Shown here: piece by piece, positions 33,808 to 41,127 of the stretch
Position numbering within the stretch: the stretch's first letter is position 1
How the letters are laid out: each line of letters opens with the position of its first letter
Source: Acidobacteriota bacterium
GTDB taxonomy: Bacteria > Acidobacteriota > Terriglobia > Terriglobales > Acidobacteriaceae
Direction: 5' to 3'
NCBI GenBank assembly: GCA_018268915.1
Contig: JAFDVQ010000006.1
Span: 992,001 to 1,056,000 of the forward strand
DNA length: 64,000 bases
Translations under genes and position numbers: made by a program
Notes under the pieces: generated by a model
What the model was told of the DNA's origin: nothing
What the model saw: only the letters and a program-made list of their open reading frames with translations
The model's database searches: none

Positions 33808-34311
33808 TCAGTTATTTTCGGTTTCCAGCTGAAGATCCTTGTATTCACGGCCCAGAACAGAACAGAGCGCTTCGACTACCAGCTCATGATCCTGACGCAT
33901 GGGAAGGCCAGAGACCGTGATGCTGCCGACGATACCGGCGTTTGCGATGCGAATGGGAAATGAGCCGCCATGCGTGGCGTAGTCGGCGAGAGGCAGGCCC
34001 TGGCTCTCATAGATGGTTTTGCCCTTCAGTTTTTCATTCAACGAAGCCGTGTAAGAGCTGTGGTGGAAGCGGGCAACTATGTTGCTTTTGCGGCGTACCC
34101 ATTCAGGATTGTCCGGCGTAGTGCCGTCCATAGCGGCGTAAAAAAGTGGATGGCCAAAGCGGCGAATGTCGATCACGATTGGCAGGCGGCGCTCGCTGGC
34201 GATATTACGGAGCTTCGAGCCGATCTGCCAGGCGATGTCGGCATCGAGCTTTGGGAAAGTGAGCTCGCGCTCCTGGAGTGCGATTCGTTCGAGGTCTTCC
34301 TGCAGTCCCAT
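33808..34311 (-). CDS. UPF0303 / haem-degrading-domain protein
   Basis: A 167-residue HbpS/GlcG-like fold protein. Family text includes LDADIAWQIGSKLRNIASERRLPIVIDIRRFGHPLFYAAMDGTTPDNPEWVRRKSNIV and YATHGGSFPIRIANAGIVGSITVSGLPMRQDHELVVEAL. HbpS of Streptomyces binds and degrades haem, but most UPF0303 members are uncharacterised. GAGGAG precedes the ATG. It is the last gene of the long minus-strand run headed by aroB, 29 bp behind the MFS transporter. Confidence 0.85.
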   Translation of the reverse strand: MGLQEDLERIALQERELTFPKLDADIAWQIGSKLRNIASERRLPIVIDIRRFGHPLFYAAMDGTTPDNPEWVRRKSNIVARFHHSSYTASLNEKLKGKTIYESQGLPLADYATHGGSFPIRIANAGIVGSITVSGLPMRQDHELVVEALCSVLGREYKDLQLETENN

Positions 34312-34340
34312 GGGTTCTCCTCGCTGGCAATGATAACGGA

Positions 34341-35666
34341 TCAGCTCTCAGCGGCTTCTTCGAGTGGAGGCTGCGGAATGATGCCGAGGCGCTGGTAGAT
34401 GGGGCGCATGTCTTTGCGGATGGCAGGTAACTGCGAGGTGAACCAGATGCCGCCGAGAATGCAGGCCACACCGCAGACGATAACGGTCCGAGGAGCGCCG
34501 ATGGCATGGGCCATTGCTCCTGCCAGCAGGCTGCCAAATGGAGCCATGCCGACGAAAGCCATGGTGTAGTAGCTCATCACGCGGCCACGCATGTTTTCGT
34601 CGACGAGCGTCTGGATAATCGTGTTGCTGCCAGTAAGGCCCTGCATCATGCCGAAGCCGGTGACAAGCATCATCAGCATCGAGAGCCAGAGGTAGTGCGA
34701 GAAGCCGAAGGCAATCAGGCCGATGCCGAAGATGACAGCGGCGACCGGGATAACGCGCGTGAGTCCGCGAACGGATCGCCGAAGAACGAGCGAGAGCGCG
34801 GAGGCGAGCGATCCGATGCCAACAGCTCCCATGAGGAAACCGAGCGTATGCGGGCCTCCATGGAGAATCTTCGCAGCAAAGATGGGCATGAGAACCATGA
34901 AAGGCCATCCCATCAGGCTGAGCAGTGCGAAGAGCAGGAGGATGGAACGGATAGGAACGAATCCGGCAACATAGGTCCAGCCCTCCTTTAGCTGAGTGAG
35001 CACGGATGTCCTTGCGCGCAGTTCCTGATTGCGCGGTACACGCATCATGAGCAGGGAGACTATGACTGCGATGTAGCTAATGCCGTCGACGAGAAAACAC
35101 CAGCCTTCATTCTTTACTGCGATGAGAAGACCTGCGAGCGAGGGACCTACCAGTCTGGCCATGTTGACCATTGAGGAGTTGATCGCGATGGCATTGGAGA
35201 GATCGGCGCGGTCTTCGACCATCTGGACCATGAAGGACTGGCGCGCGGGCATGTCGAAGGCGTTAATGAGACCTTGAAATGCGCTCAGGGCGAGAACTTC
35301 TGTTATGCTGATGCGATTCGAAAGCGTGAGCCATGCGAGGACAAGCGACTGGAGCATGGCGAGAGCCTGTGTCCAGACGAGGACTTTTCGGCGGTCGATG
35401 CGGTCGACGATGACTCCTGCGATAGGCGCTAGCAGAAACGTGGGAATCTGCCCCGCGAAGCTGACGGTGCCGAGAAGCAGAGCGGAGTTGGTGAGGCGAT
35501 AGACTAGCCACGATGTTGCTACTCGCGTCATCCAGGTGCCAATTACGGAGATGCTCTGCCCGCCAAAGAAGAGGCGGAAATTGCGATGACTAAGCGCCCG
35601 CCATGCGTGCGAGAAGTCGTGTGCAGGCGCAGATTTCGCGGCAGGTTGTCTGGATTCAGGCTGCAT
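34341..35666 (-). CDS. MFS transporter (EntS-like, MFS_3)
   Basis: A 441-residue permease with about 12 hydrophobic helices. The N-terminal text HAWRALSHRNFRLFFGGQSISVIGTWMTRVATSWLVYRLTNSALLLGTV, with GVIVDRIDRRKVLVWTQAL in the loop between helices 2 and 3, is typical of the enterobactin-exporter-like branch. These export small molecules by proton antiport. It follows the PASTA gene by 38 bp. No siderophore genes are adjacent, so the substrate is open. Confidence 0.9.
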   Translation of the reverse strand: MQPESRQPAAKSAPAHDFSHAWRALSHRNFRLFFGGQSISVIGTWMTRVATSWLVYRLTNSALLLGTVSFAGQIPTFLLAPIAGVIVDRIDRRKVLVWTQALAMLQSLVLAWLTLSNRISITEVLALSAFQGLINAFDMPARQSFMVQMVEDRADLSNAIAINSSMVNMARLVGPSLAGLLIAVKNEGWCFLVDGISYIAVIVSLLMMRVPRNQELRARTSVLTQLKEGWTYVAGFVPIRSILLLFALLSLMGWPFMVLMPIFAAKILHGGPHTLGFLMGAVGIGSLASALSLVLRRSVRGLTRVIPVAAVIFGIGLIAFGFSHYLWLSMLMMLVTGFGMMQGLTGSNTIIQTLVDENMRGRVMSYYTMAFVGMAPFGSLLAGAMAHAIGAPRTVIVCGVACILGGIWFTSQLPAIRKDMRPIYQRLGIIPQPPLEEAAES

Positions 35667-35704
35667 GCGTCATCTTGTTAGATGATCGTGCGATTGCGAT
35701 GGCT

Positions 35705-36475
35705 TTATTTTGCGGCGACGAGCTTGATGGTAGTGTTCTGGTCGACACGCGCGCCAGCCAGGGGCTGCTGCGTGATGACCGACCCGGGCTGGGTGGGTGG
35801 AACTGGAAGTGCGCCAGCGTCGCCGACAGGCGGGATGTTCACGTCGACATAAGTCGGTGGGTCAACTTTAAGACCGATGCGGGTGAGCTGGTCGATAGCG
35901 GAAGTCACTGGAAGTCCGGCTAGGTCGGGCATGATGTACCCGTCGGGTGCCAAGTTATCAGGCGCAGCGACGAGGATGTTAATGCTGGGCTGCGCTATTC
36001 CATGGGAGTGAGCGGGAGGATCCTGCGCGAGCACTACATTGTCCTGAACTCCGGGCCAAGGCAGCTTCGCAGTCACTCCGACTTGAAGTCCGGCGCGGCG
36101 AAGACGTAATGCAGCTACACGCGCGTCAGTGCCGACTGTGTCCGGAACGTCGACTTTCTGAGGCCCGAGGCTCTCAGAGACGCGCACATGCCACTCTCGG
36201 CGGACCACAGATCCGGGAGGCGGAGACTGCGACAGGATATGACCGGCTGCTACATCCGAGGAGTAGTAACGATTGTCGACGTCGAGGTTGAGGCCCATAC
36301 CGGCTGCCTGGCTACGTGCCTCCGCTACAGTCATGCCTTTGAGGGTAGGTATTTTTACTTCGGCGCCGTGGATGGCGAAGTGCATGGTGGTTATGGCAGA
36401 GACCATCGCAACCGCGACAAGCAGCATAACGACGCACGCCATGCGGAATAGCCGAAGAATGAGGCTGCCCCTCAT
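35705..36475 (-). CDS. Membrane-anchored triple-PASTA protein
   Basis: A 256-residue protein with a transmembrane anchor at about residues 8-35 (LRLFRMACVVMLLVAVAMVSAITTMHFAI) and three PASTA repeats at about 42-104, 107-168 and 182-256, each with the P-x-[LV]-x-G-x-[ST/A]-x-x-x-A start and a QxPxxG end. PASTA domains bind peptidoglycan fragments, usually at the end of Ser/Thr kinases or penicillin-binding proteins. Here there is no kinase or transpeptidase domain. The start overlaps the stop of the OsmC gene (ATGA) and has GGAGAG upstream. Confidence 0.88.
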   Translation of the reverse strand: MRGSLILRLFRMACVVMLLVAVAMVSAITTMHFAIHGAEVKIPTLKGMTVAEARSQAAGMGLNLDVDNRYYSSDVAAGHILSQSPPPGSVVRREWHVRVSESLGPQKVDVPDTVGTDARVAALRLRRAGLQVGVTAKLPWPGVQDNVVLAQDPPAHSHGIAQPSINILVAAPDNLAPDGYIMPDLAGLPVTSAIDQLTRIGLKVDPPTYVDVNIPPVGDAGALPVPPTQPGSVITQQPLAGARVDQNTTIKLVAAK

Positions 36476-36891
36476 GGCTCGGGCTCTCCATCGGGATAGA
36501 TGATGTCGTACTCGATGGGAGTGGATTTCTCGAGCATCTTGGAGACAGAGCAATATTTGTTCTTAGAGAGCGACACAGCGTCTTGGACCGCCTTACGGCT
36601 AAGGTGGCCGCCATGAACAGCATAGATGAGCTTAATGTGCGTAAAAACGCGGGGAGGGGTTTCAGCCTGGGTAGCGTGGGCAGTCACGCGAAGAGCAGTG
36701 AGATTCTGTCGCTTCTTCTTGAGGATGTTGACGACGTCGACTGAGGTGCAGGAACAGAGAGCCATCAGGACGATCTGAAGAGGGCTCGGTCCGTGGGTAT
36801 GGGCGGAATCGCCATCGATGGTGATCGATTTGCCGTCTTCGGTTGTGCCCTGAAAAACCTCGTCGTGCTTCCAATTGGAGTGCGCGATCAA
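36472..36891 (-). CDS. OsmC family protein (YhfA-like)
   Basis: A 139-residue OsmC-fold protein: ITIDGDSAHTHGPSPLQIVLMALCSCTSVDVVNILKKKRQNLTALRVTAHATQ, with the active-site cysteine in LCSCTSVDV, and a second Cys in NKYCSVSKMLEKSTPIEYDI. The SP-x-[EQ] and C-T pattern is that of the YhfA branch, distinct from the Ohr-type copy at 15 kb. The start codon is TTG, supported by GGGAGGA with an 8-base spacer. It is coupled to the PASTA gene by a 4-bp overlap. Confidence 0.88.
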   Translation of the reverse strand: MIAHSNWKHDEVFQGTTEDGKSITIDGDSAHTHGPSPLQIVLMALCSCTSVDVVNILKKKRQNLTALRVTAHATQAETPPRVFTHIKLIYAVHGGHLSRKAVQDAVSLSKNKYCSVSKMLEKSTPIEYDIIYPDGEPEP

Positions 36892-36942
36892 GAATCAATC
36901 CTCCCGCTGCCGTTGACTCCATTATCGAACATTTCTTGAAAT

Positions 36943-38385
36943 TCAGCGTGTGTTATCGGTGACAGGCTCGGGATGGATGGTGACGCGATGAACTTCGGGG
37001 CATTCGAGCTTGAAGCGGTCTTCGAGCGAAGTAATGACTTCGTGGACACGGTTCATTGTGAGCTCGTCAGGAAGGGTGCAGTGGCAGGAGAGCGAGAGGT
37101 GTTCCGTAGTTCGTCCGACCTTGATCTGATGGACGTCGATGATCTCTCTGTCGACTGCTGCGGCAGCGCGTAGGGCCTTCTCGATGCGGCGGTCGGATTC
37201 AACGATCTCTTCTGGCTGCTCGATGGTGGCTGGCTCACTCTCGATGTGCGTGAGGATCGAGTCGATCTCGGGTGTCTCCCGCATGATTTCGGCTTCGAGG
37301 CCACTGACAAAACTGTGCGCGGCGATGAGTGGAAGATTTTCGTCCAGTTCGACATGCAGTTCAACATGGAGCTTGCCTTGGAGCGACTGGACGCTGAGAT
37401 CGTGGACAGGAACGTTGTTGCGGGCTGCAACCGCACGCACGCGTTCGAAGATGCTGCCTGTGCGCGCTTGACGCGGCACGGTGTGAATGACGACGTCCGC
37501 CTGAGGCAACACATGGTGTACCGCCTCCGTGGCGGCGCGGACGAGTTCGCCCGTGTGCTCAAAGGTAGTGCGCGAAGGCATAGCGAGCGTGAGATCTGCG
37601 AAGTAGTTGGGGCCGGAGCGGCGCACGCGAGCTTGTTCGACGGCGAGGACGCCGGGAACTTTCTCGGCTTCGTGGATGACTTTGAGTCTTGTCTCGGCGG
37701 GAATCTGATCCATCAGAACGCCCACAGTTTCGCGGGTCAGCGTCGCCGTGATGCGGAGGATCATGAGCGAGACAAAGATAGCGGCGACGGGATCGGCGTA
37801 ACGAAGCCAGGCGATGTGCCAGTAGACACCGGCCCAGGTTGCAAGCAGGCCAGCGAGGACGGCAACGGATGCCCAGATATCAGACGAAAAGTGGAAGGCG
37901 TCTGTGGCAAGAGCAGGTGATCCGGTTCGCTCGGCAACACGACGCAGTGCGCGAGATCGCCAGAAGTCGACAGCAATGGAACTAAGCACTACGAGAACGG
38001 GCCAGATGGAGAATCTGAGCTCGTAGGTGTTCAGGCGGATTCGCTGGACTGCTTCCCAGATGATCCAGACGCAGGAGAGGGCCATCAGGCCTGCTTCAAA
38101 GAATGCCGAGAGGTTTTCGACTTTGCCGTGGCCGTAAGTGTGGTCTTCGTCGGCTGGCTTGTCAGACACGCGAACTGAGAAGAACGTGAGGGTAGCGCCT
38201 GCCAGGTCGAGGCCGGAGTGTGCCGCATCTGACAGCACGCCGAGTGATCCGGAAATGATACCGGCCGCGAGTTTCAGCGCAGTCATGCATGTTGCCGCCA
38301 GCATGGAATTGAGCGCAACGCGGCGCTTGAGAGCCGAGTTCTCCGGAGGCGTCAATGCCGAAGGGCTTGTGGCGGCGATGTTCAT
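36943..38385 (-). CDS. Cation diffusion facilitator with three C-terminal dimerisation-like domains
   Basis: A 480-residue CDF metal/proton antiporter; family members are usually about 300. The six-helix part covers about residues 25-220 with the metal-site texts LSDAAHSGLDLAGA and DAFHFSSDIWASVAV (HxxxD-type sites) and an HGKVENLSAFFEAG loop. After it come three successive alpha/beta segments of about 75 residues at roughly 225-300, 302-378 and 388-470, each resembling the ZT-dimer regulatory fold. It exports Zn, Fe, Mn or Co; the ion is not readable. The ATG at 38385 lies 7 bp after the ubiE stop; a longer frame overlaps ubiE and is rejected. Confidence 0.9.
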   Translation of the reverse strand: MNIAATSPSALTPPENSALKRRVALNSMLAATCMTALKLAAGIISGSLGVLSDAAHSGLDLAGATLTFFSVRVSDKPADEDHTYGHGKVENLSAFFEAGLMALSCVWIIWEAVQRIRLNTYELRFSIWPVLVVLSSIAVDFWRSRALRRVAERTGSPALATDAFHFSSDIWASVAVLAGLLATWAGVYWHIAWLRYADPVAAIFVSLMILRITATLTRETVGVLMDQIPAETRLKVIHEAEKVPGVLAVEQARVRRSGPNYFADLTLAMPSRTTFEHTGELVRAATEAVHHVLPQADVVIHTVPRQARTGSIFERVRAVAARNNVPVHDLSVQSLQGKLHVELHVELDENLPLIAAHSFVSGLEAEIMRETPEIDSILTHIESEPATIEQPEEIVESDRRIEKALRAAAAVDREIIDVHQIKVGRTTEHLSLSCHCTLPDELTMNRVHEVITSLEDRFKLECPEVHRVTIHPEPVTDNTR

Positions 38386-38392
38386 CGCGTAC

Positions 38393-39157
38393 CTAGGGTA
38401 CAGTCGGGCGGGCGGCCGTGTACAACCCAGCGATGCCGAAAGTGTAAGGCTGCCAATCGCATTCGGAGTAGCCAACTCTCCGCATCATCTCGATCAGTTC
38501 CGGAGGAGATGGAAATGCCCCCACAGAAGATGGCAGATAGCTGTATGGACCGTTCTTCCCGCAGATAAGGCGACCGATGATGGGCAGAACGCGATGAAAG
38601 TAGAGTTCGTAGGCTTTGCCAATGAAACCGCCGGGTTGGCTGAACTCAAGTATGCCTAGACGCCCTCCCGGTTTGAGCACACGATGGAATTCTCGCAGGC
38701 CGGCTTCGTAATTGGCGAGGTTACGGAAGCCAAACGAGGTAATCACCAGGTCGAGCGATTGGGAACGAAGCGGTAGGTGAAGAGCGTCAGCTTCGAGAGC
38801 GATGGCGTGGGGCTGGTTCAGCTGAGTTACACCGAATTTCTGTGCTCCTCGGTTCAACATGGCGTGGGCGAAGTCCGCGGCGAGGATGGGACGGGCATCG
38901 CTGGGGCGACGCTTGAGGAGAGCAAGAGTAAGATCGCCCGTACCACAGCAGATATCGAGAATGGCAGCGTTTGAATCAGCAAGTGTGGAGCGAAAGGCCA
39001 GTGCCGCGCGACGCCACCAGAGTCGATCAATGTTGGCAGAGAGGACGTGGTTGAGCAGGTCGTATCGCGGCGCGATGGTGTTGAACATCTGCTGCACGGC
39101 CTGCGCCGCGTGAGTTTCATCCTGCGCCCCCAACGGCTTTGCGCCGGAAGCGATCAT
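38393..39157 (-). CDS. ubiE: Demethylmenaquinone / ubiquinone C-methyltransferase
   Basis: A 254-residue class I methyltransferase of the UbiE/MenG family. It has AVQQMFNTIAPRYDLLNHVLSANIDRLWWRRAAL, the SAM motif ILDICCGTGDLTLALL, ALEADALHLPLRSQSLDLVITSFGFRNLANYEAGLREFHRVLKPGGRLGILEFSQP, and the C-terminal YSYLPSSVGAFPSPPELIEMMRRVGY. It performs the last step of menaquinone (or ubiquinone) synthesis; menaquinone is more likely in this phylum. Its ATG overlaps the aroB stop (ATGA), linking quinone and aromatic synthesis. Confidence 0.94.
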   Translation of the reverse strand: MIASGAKPLGAQDETHAAQAVQQMFNTIAPRYDLLNHVLSANIDRLWWRRAALAFRSTLADSNAAILDICCGTGDLTLALLKRRPSDARPILAADFAHAMLNRGAQKFGVTQLNQPHAIALEADALHLPLRSQSLDLVITSFGFRNLANYEAGLREFHRVLKPGGRLGILEFSQPGGFIGKAYELYFHRVLPIIGRLICGKNGPYSYLPSSVGAFPSPPELIEMMRRVGYSECDWQPYTFGIAGLYTAARPTVP

Positions 39158-40257
39158 GGTTTGCGGGCCTCTTTCGCTTGCGACAGCATGTAGGTGACGG
39201 CCGCGAGGAGTTCAGGATTGGTCAGGTCTTCAATCACGCCGGCGTCTCCAATCCCGATTGGAACTACGAAGCGACGGACTCCGCCGACGTTCTTCTTGTC
39301 GCTTCCCGATGCTGCAATGAGGCGGGGGGCGCGAAGGTCCAGTGGCGGGAGCGGGCCATAGAGGTGAATGAGCTCTTCGATGCGAGCGGCCTGCGCTCCG
39401 GTGATGCTCTTGCGACGATGAGCGACATAAAGAGAGACGATCATGCCCCAGCCCACAGCTTCACCGTGCAGAAGGACCTTGTATTTTGTGACCTGCTCGA
39501 GGGCATGCCCGACAGTATGGCCGAGATTGAGAATCATGCGAAGGCCGTTTTCACGTTCGTCTTTGTTGACGACTGAGGCCTTCATGCGGATGGATGCGGC
39601 GATTACCTTCTCAAGAGCCTTGAGATCGCGCGCGAGCACCTCGTCGACGTGCTCTTCCATGAAACGCACGAGCGAGCGGTCGCGGATCACTCCTGCCTTA
39701 ATGCTTTCCATCAGTCCAGCGCGGAGTTCGCGATCGGAAAGTGTACCGAGGACGTCGATGTCGGCGAAGACAGCTGCGGGGTGATGAAAGCTGCCGACGA
39801 GGTTTTTGCCTTCGGGAAGGTTGACTCCGGTCTTGCCGCCTACGGAGGAGTCGACTTGCGAAAGAAAAGTCGTTGGGACCTGCACGTATTGAATGCCACG
39901 CATGAAGATCGCAGCCACGAAGCCGCCTACGTCGCCGACGATACCTCCGCCGAAGGCGATGAGCAGCGAACTGCGATCGCCGCCGGCTCGGAGCATCTGG
40001 CGAAGAATTGTTTCGACACTCTTGACGGTCTTATGCTTTTCGCCGGGAGGAAGGAAGAGGACCGTTGGCGACTCTGCAAAGGATTTGAGAAACGTGTCGC
40101 CCCACAAGGCCCAGATTTCTGGAGAGGTGAGGACAAAGACGCGACGGGGCAACTTGCCGACTGCACGTTCTATGCGTGGGGCGAGCGAAGCAATGAGTCC
40201 GCTGCCCGCGAATACGTCGTACTTTGCAGAAGGAGTTTCGACCCGTATGGTTTGCAC
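39154..40257 (-). CDS. aroB: 3-dehydroquinate synthase
   Basis: A 367-residue NAD- and metal-dependent cyclase converting DAHP to 3-dehydroquinate. Signatures: VLFLPPGEKHKTVKSVETIL, LLIAFGGGIVGDVGGFVAAIFMRGIQYVQVPTTFLSQVDSSVGGKTGVNLPEGKNLVGSFHHPAAVFAD and LNLGHTVGHALEQ with the zinc His, then HGEAVGWGM. The start is a GTG with AGGATGG upstream. It heads the minus-strand run aroB-ubiE-CDF-OsmC-PASTA-MFS-UPF0303. Confidence 0.97.
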   Translation of the reverse strand: MQTIRVETPSAKYDVFAGSGLIASLAPRIERAVGKLPRRVFVLTSPEIWALWGDTFLKSFAESPTVLFLPPGEKHKTVKSVETILRQMLRAGGDRSSLLIAFGGGIVGDVGGFVAAIFMRGIQYVQVPTTFLSQVDSSVGGKTGVNLPEGKNLVGSFHHPAAVFADIDVLGTLSDRELRAGLMESIKAGVIRDRSLVRFMEEHVDEVLARDLKALEKVIAASIRMKASVVNKDERENGLRMILNLGHTVGHALEQVTKYKVLLHGEAVGWGMIVSLYVAHRRKSITGAQAARIEELIHLYGPLPPLDLRAPRLIAASGSDKKNVGGVRRFVVPIGIGDAGVIEDLTNPELLAAVTYMLSQAKEARKP

Positions 40258-40695
40258 GTTGATTCCATCCTATCGGAAGCGGATGGCTCGTAGCGTCGAC
40301 GAGGCCGAAAGGTAAACTAGAGCTCTTTCGACAATTCGCGAGTCTATATCGAGTGGTGGGAGAGGATGCGTCAGCCCGTTGATTGATGACGGGCGGCTAA
40401 AGTGAGCAGCGCGCTAATCGGCGGAGTTAGAGCCGTTTCATGCTATTCCCATCTAGCAAGACACGCCTGACTGCAGTCAGAAGGAAATTGCTGGAAAGAT
40501 CGATCGGACAAATATCAAGAATGAACTTTTCTAATGGAGGGGTATCTTCTAGGCGAATAGAAACATCACACTATCTGTGAGTATAGGCTTCTTGCAAACG
40601 TCTCATTTACCTAGGGTTTCCCCTAGTCCCAATCTTTTTAACCGCGGAGTGGATGTACGACGCAATGTTATTCCGCCTTTCTCGAGTTACTAGTT
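40258..40695. other. 438-bp intergenic region with several small inverted repeats
   Basis: It lies between divergent aroB (minus) and the receiver-like gene (plus). It holds three short dyads: GCCCGT-9-ACGGGC at 40374-40394, the perfect palindrome CTGACTGCAGTCAG at 40467-40480, and CTAGGG-TTTC-CCCTAG at 40611-40626. The last one lies about 70 bases before the receiver-like gene. No open frame of substance or RNA gene was recognised. Confidence 0.55.
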
Positions 40696-41082
40696 ATGAA
40701 TTCTCATGCTCGTGTATTGGTTGTAAGTCGTGACGAGATGCTGCTTCGATCGAGAGAGATGATTCTGGGAGCGTTTTTCGCCGTGCGGGGTGCAGGCCGA
40801 TTCATTGAGGCCAAGACCCTCTTAACAAACAATGACTTCGATTTGATCGTTCTCTGCCATTCGTTGGCGCCTGACGAGTGCGAAAGGCTTGCGGCTATGG
40901 CGCATGACCGGACGCCACGATGTCAGGTACTGGCAATGAGCCCATCTTCGCGCGGGAGCGTAAAGCCCTGGGCGGACAAGCAGCTTGGCGTAGATGTCGG
41001 TCCCTACGGTCTGCTGAAGAAGTGCGCAGAAATGCTGGGGTTTGTGCTTAAAAGCAAAGCTCGAGCTGCACATGCGGCTTAG
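40696..41082 (+). CDS. Degenerate response-regulator receiver-like protein
   Basis: A 128-residue single-domain protein with the alternating pattern of a receiver: VLVVSRDEMLLRSREMIL, then FDLIVLCHSLAPDECERLAAMA and CQVLAMSPSS. The acidic pocket keeps Asp13-Glu14, but the phosphoacceptor position at the end of the third strand (LIVLCHSL) is not Asp. So it probably cannot be phosphorylated and may work as a protein-binding or phospho-independent module. It has no output domain and no kinase nearby. nadB follows 45 bp downstream across a strong hairpin. Confidence 0.7.
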   Translation: MNSHARVLVVSRDEMLLRSREMILGAFFAVRGAGRFIEAKTLLTNNDFDLIVLCHSLAPDECERLAAMAHDRTPRCQVLAMSPSSRGSVKPWADKQLGVDVGPYGLLKKCAEMLGFVLKSKARAAHAA

Positions 41083-41097
41083 GTAGTTCAGATTCGA

Positions 41098-41127
41098 CCA
41101 TTCGAGGCGAATGATAGCCTCGAATGG
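41098..41127 (+). promoter_or_regulatory. Perfect 11-bp hairpin abutting the nadB start codon
   Basis: CCATTCGAGGC (41098-41108) pairs with GCCTCGAATGG (41117-41127) around an 8-base loop, and the ATG of nadB begins at the next base. The left arm contains GAGG, the only Shine-Dalgarno-like sequence near the gene. It could be an operator dyad, a translation-controlling hairpin, or a terminator without T run for the receiver-like gene. Confidence 0.75.
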
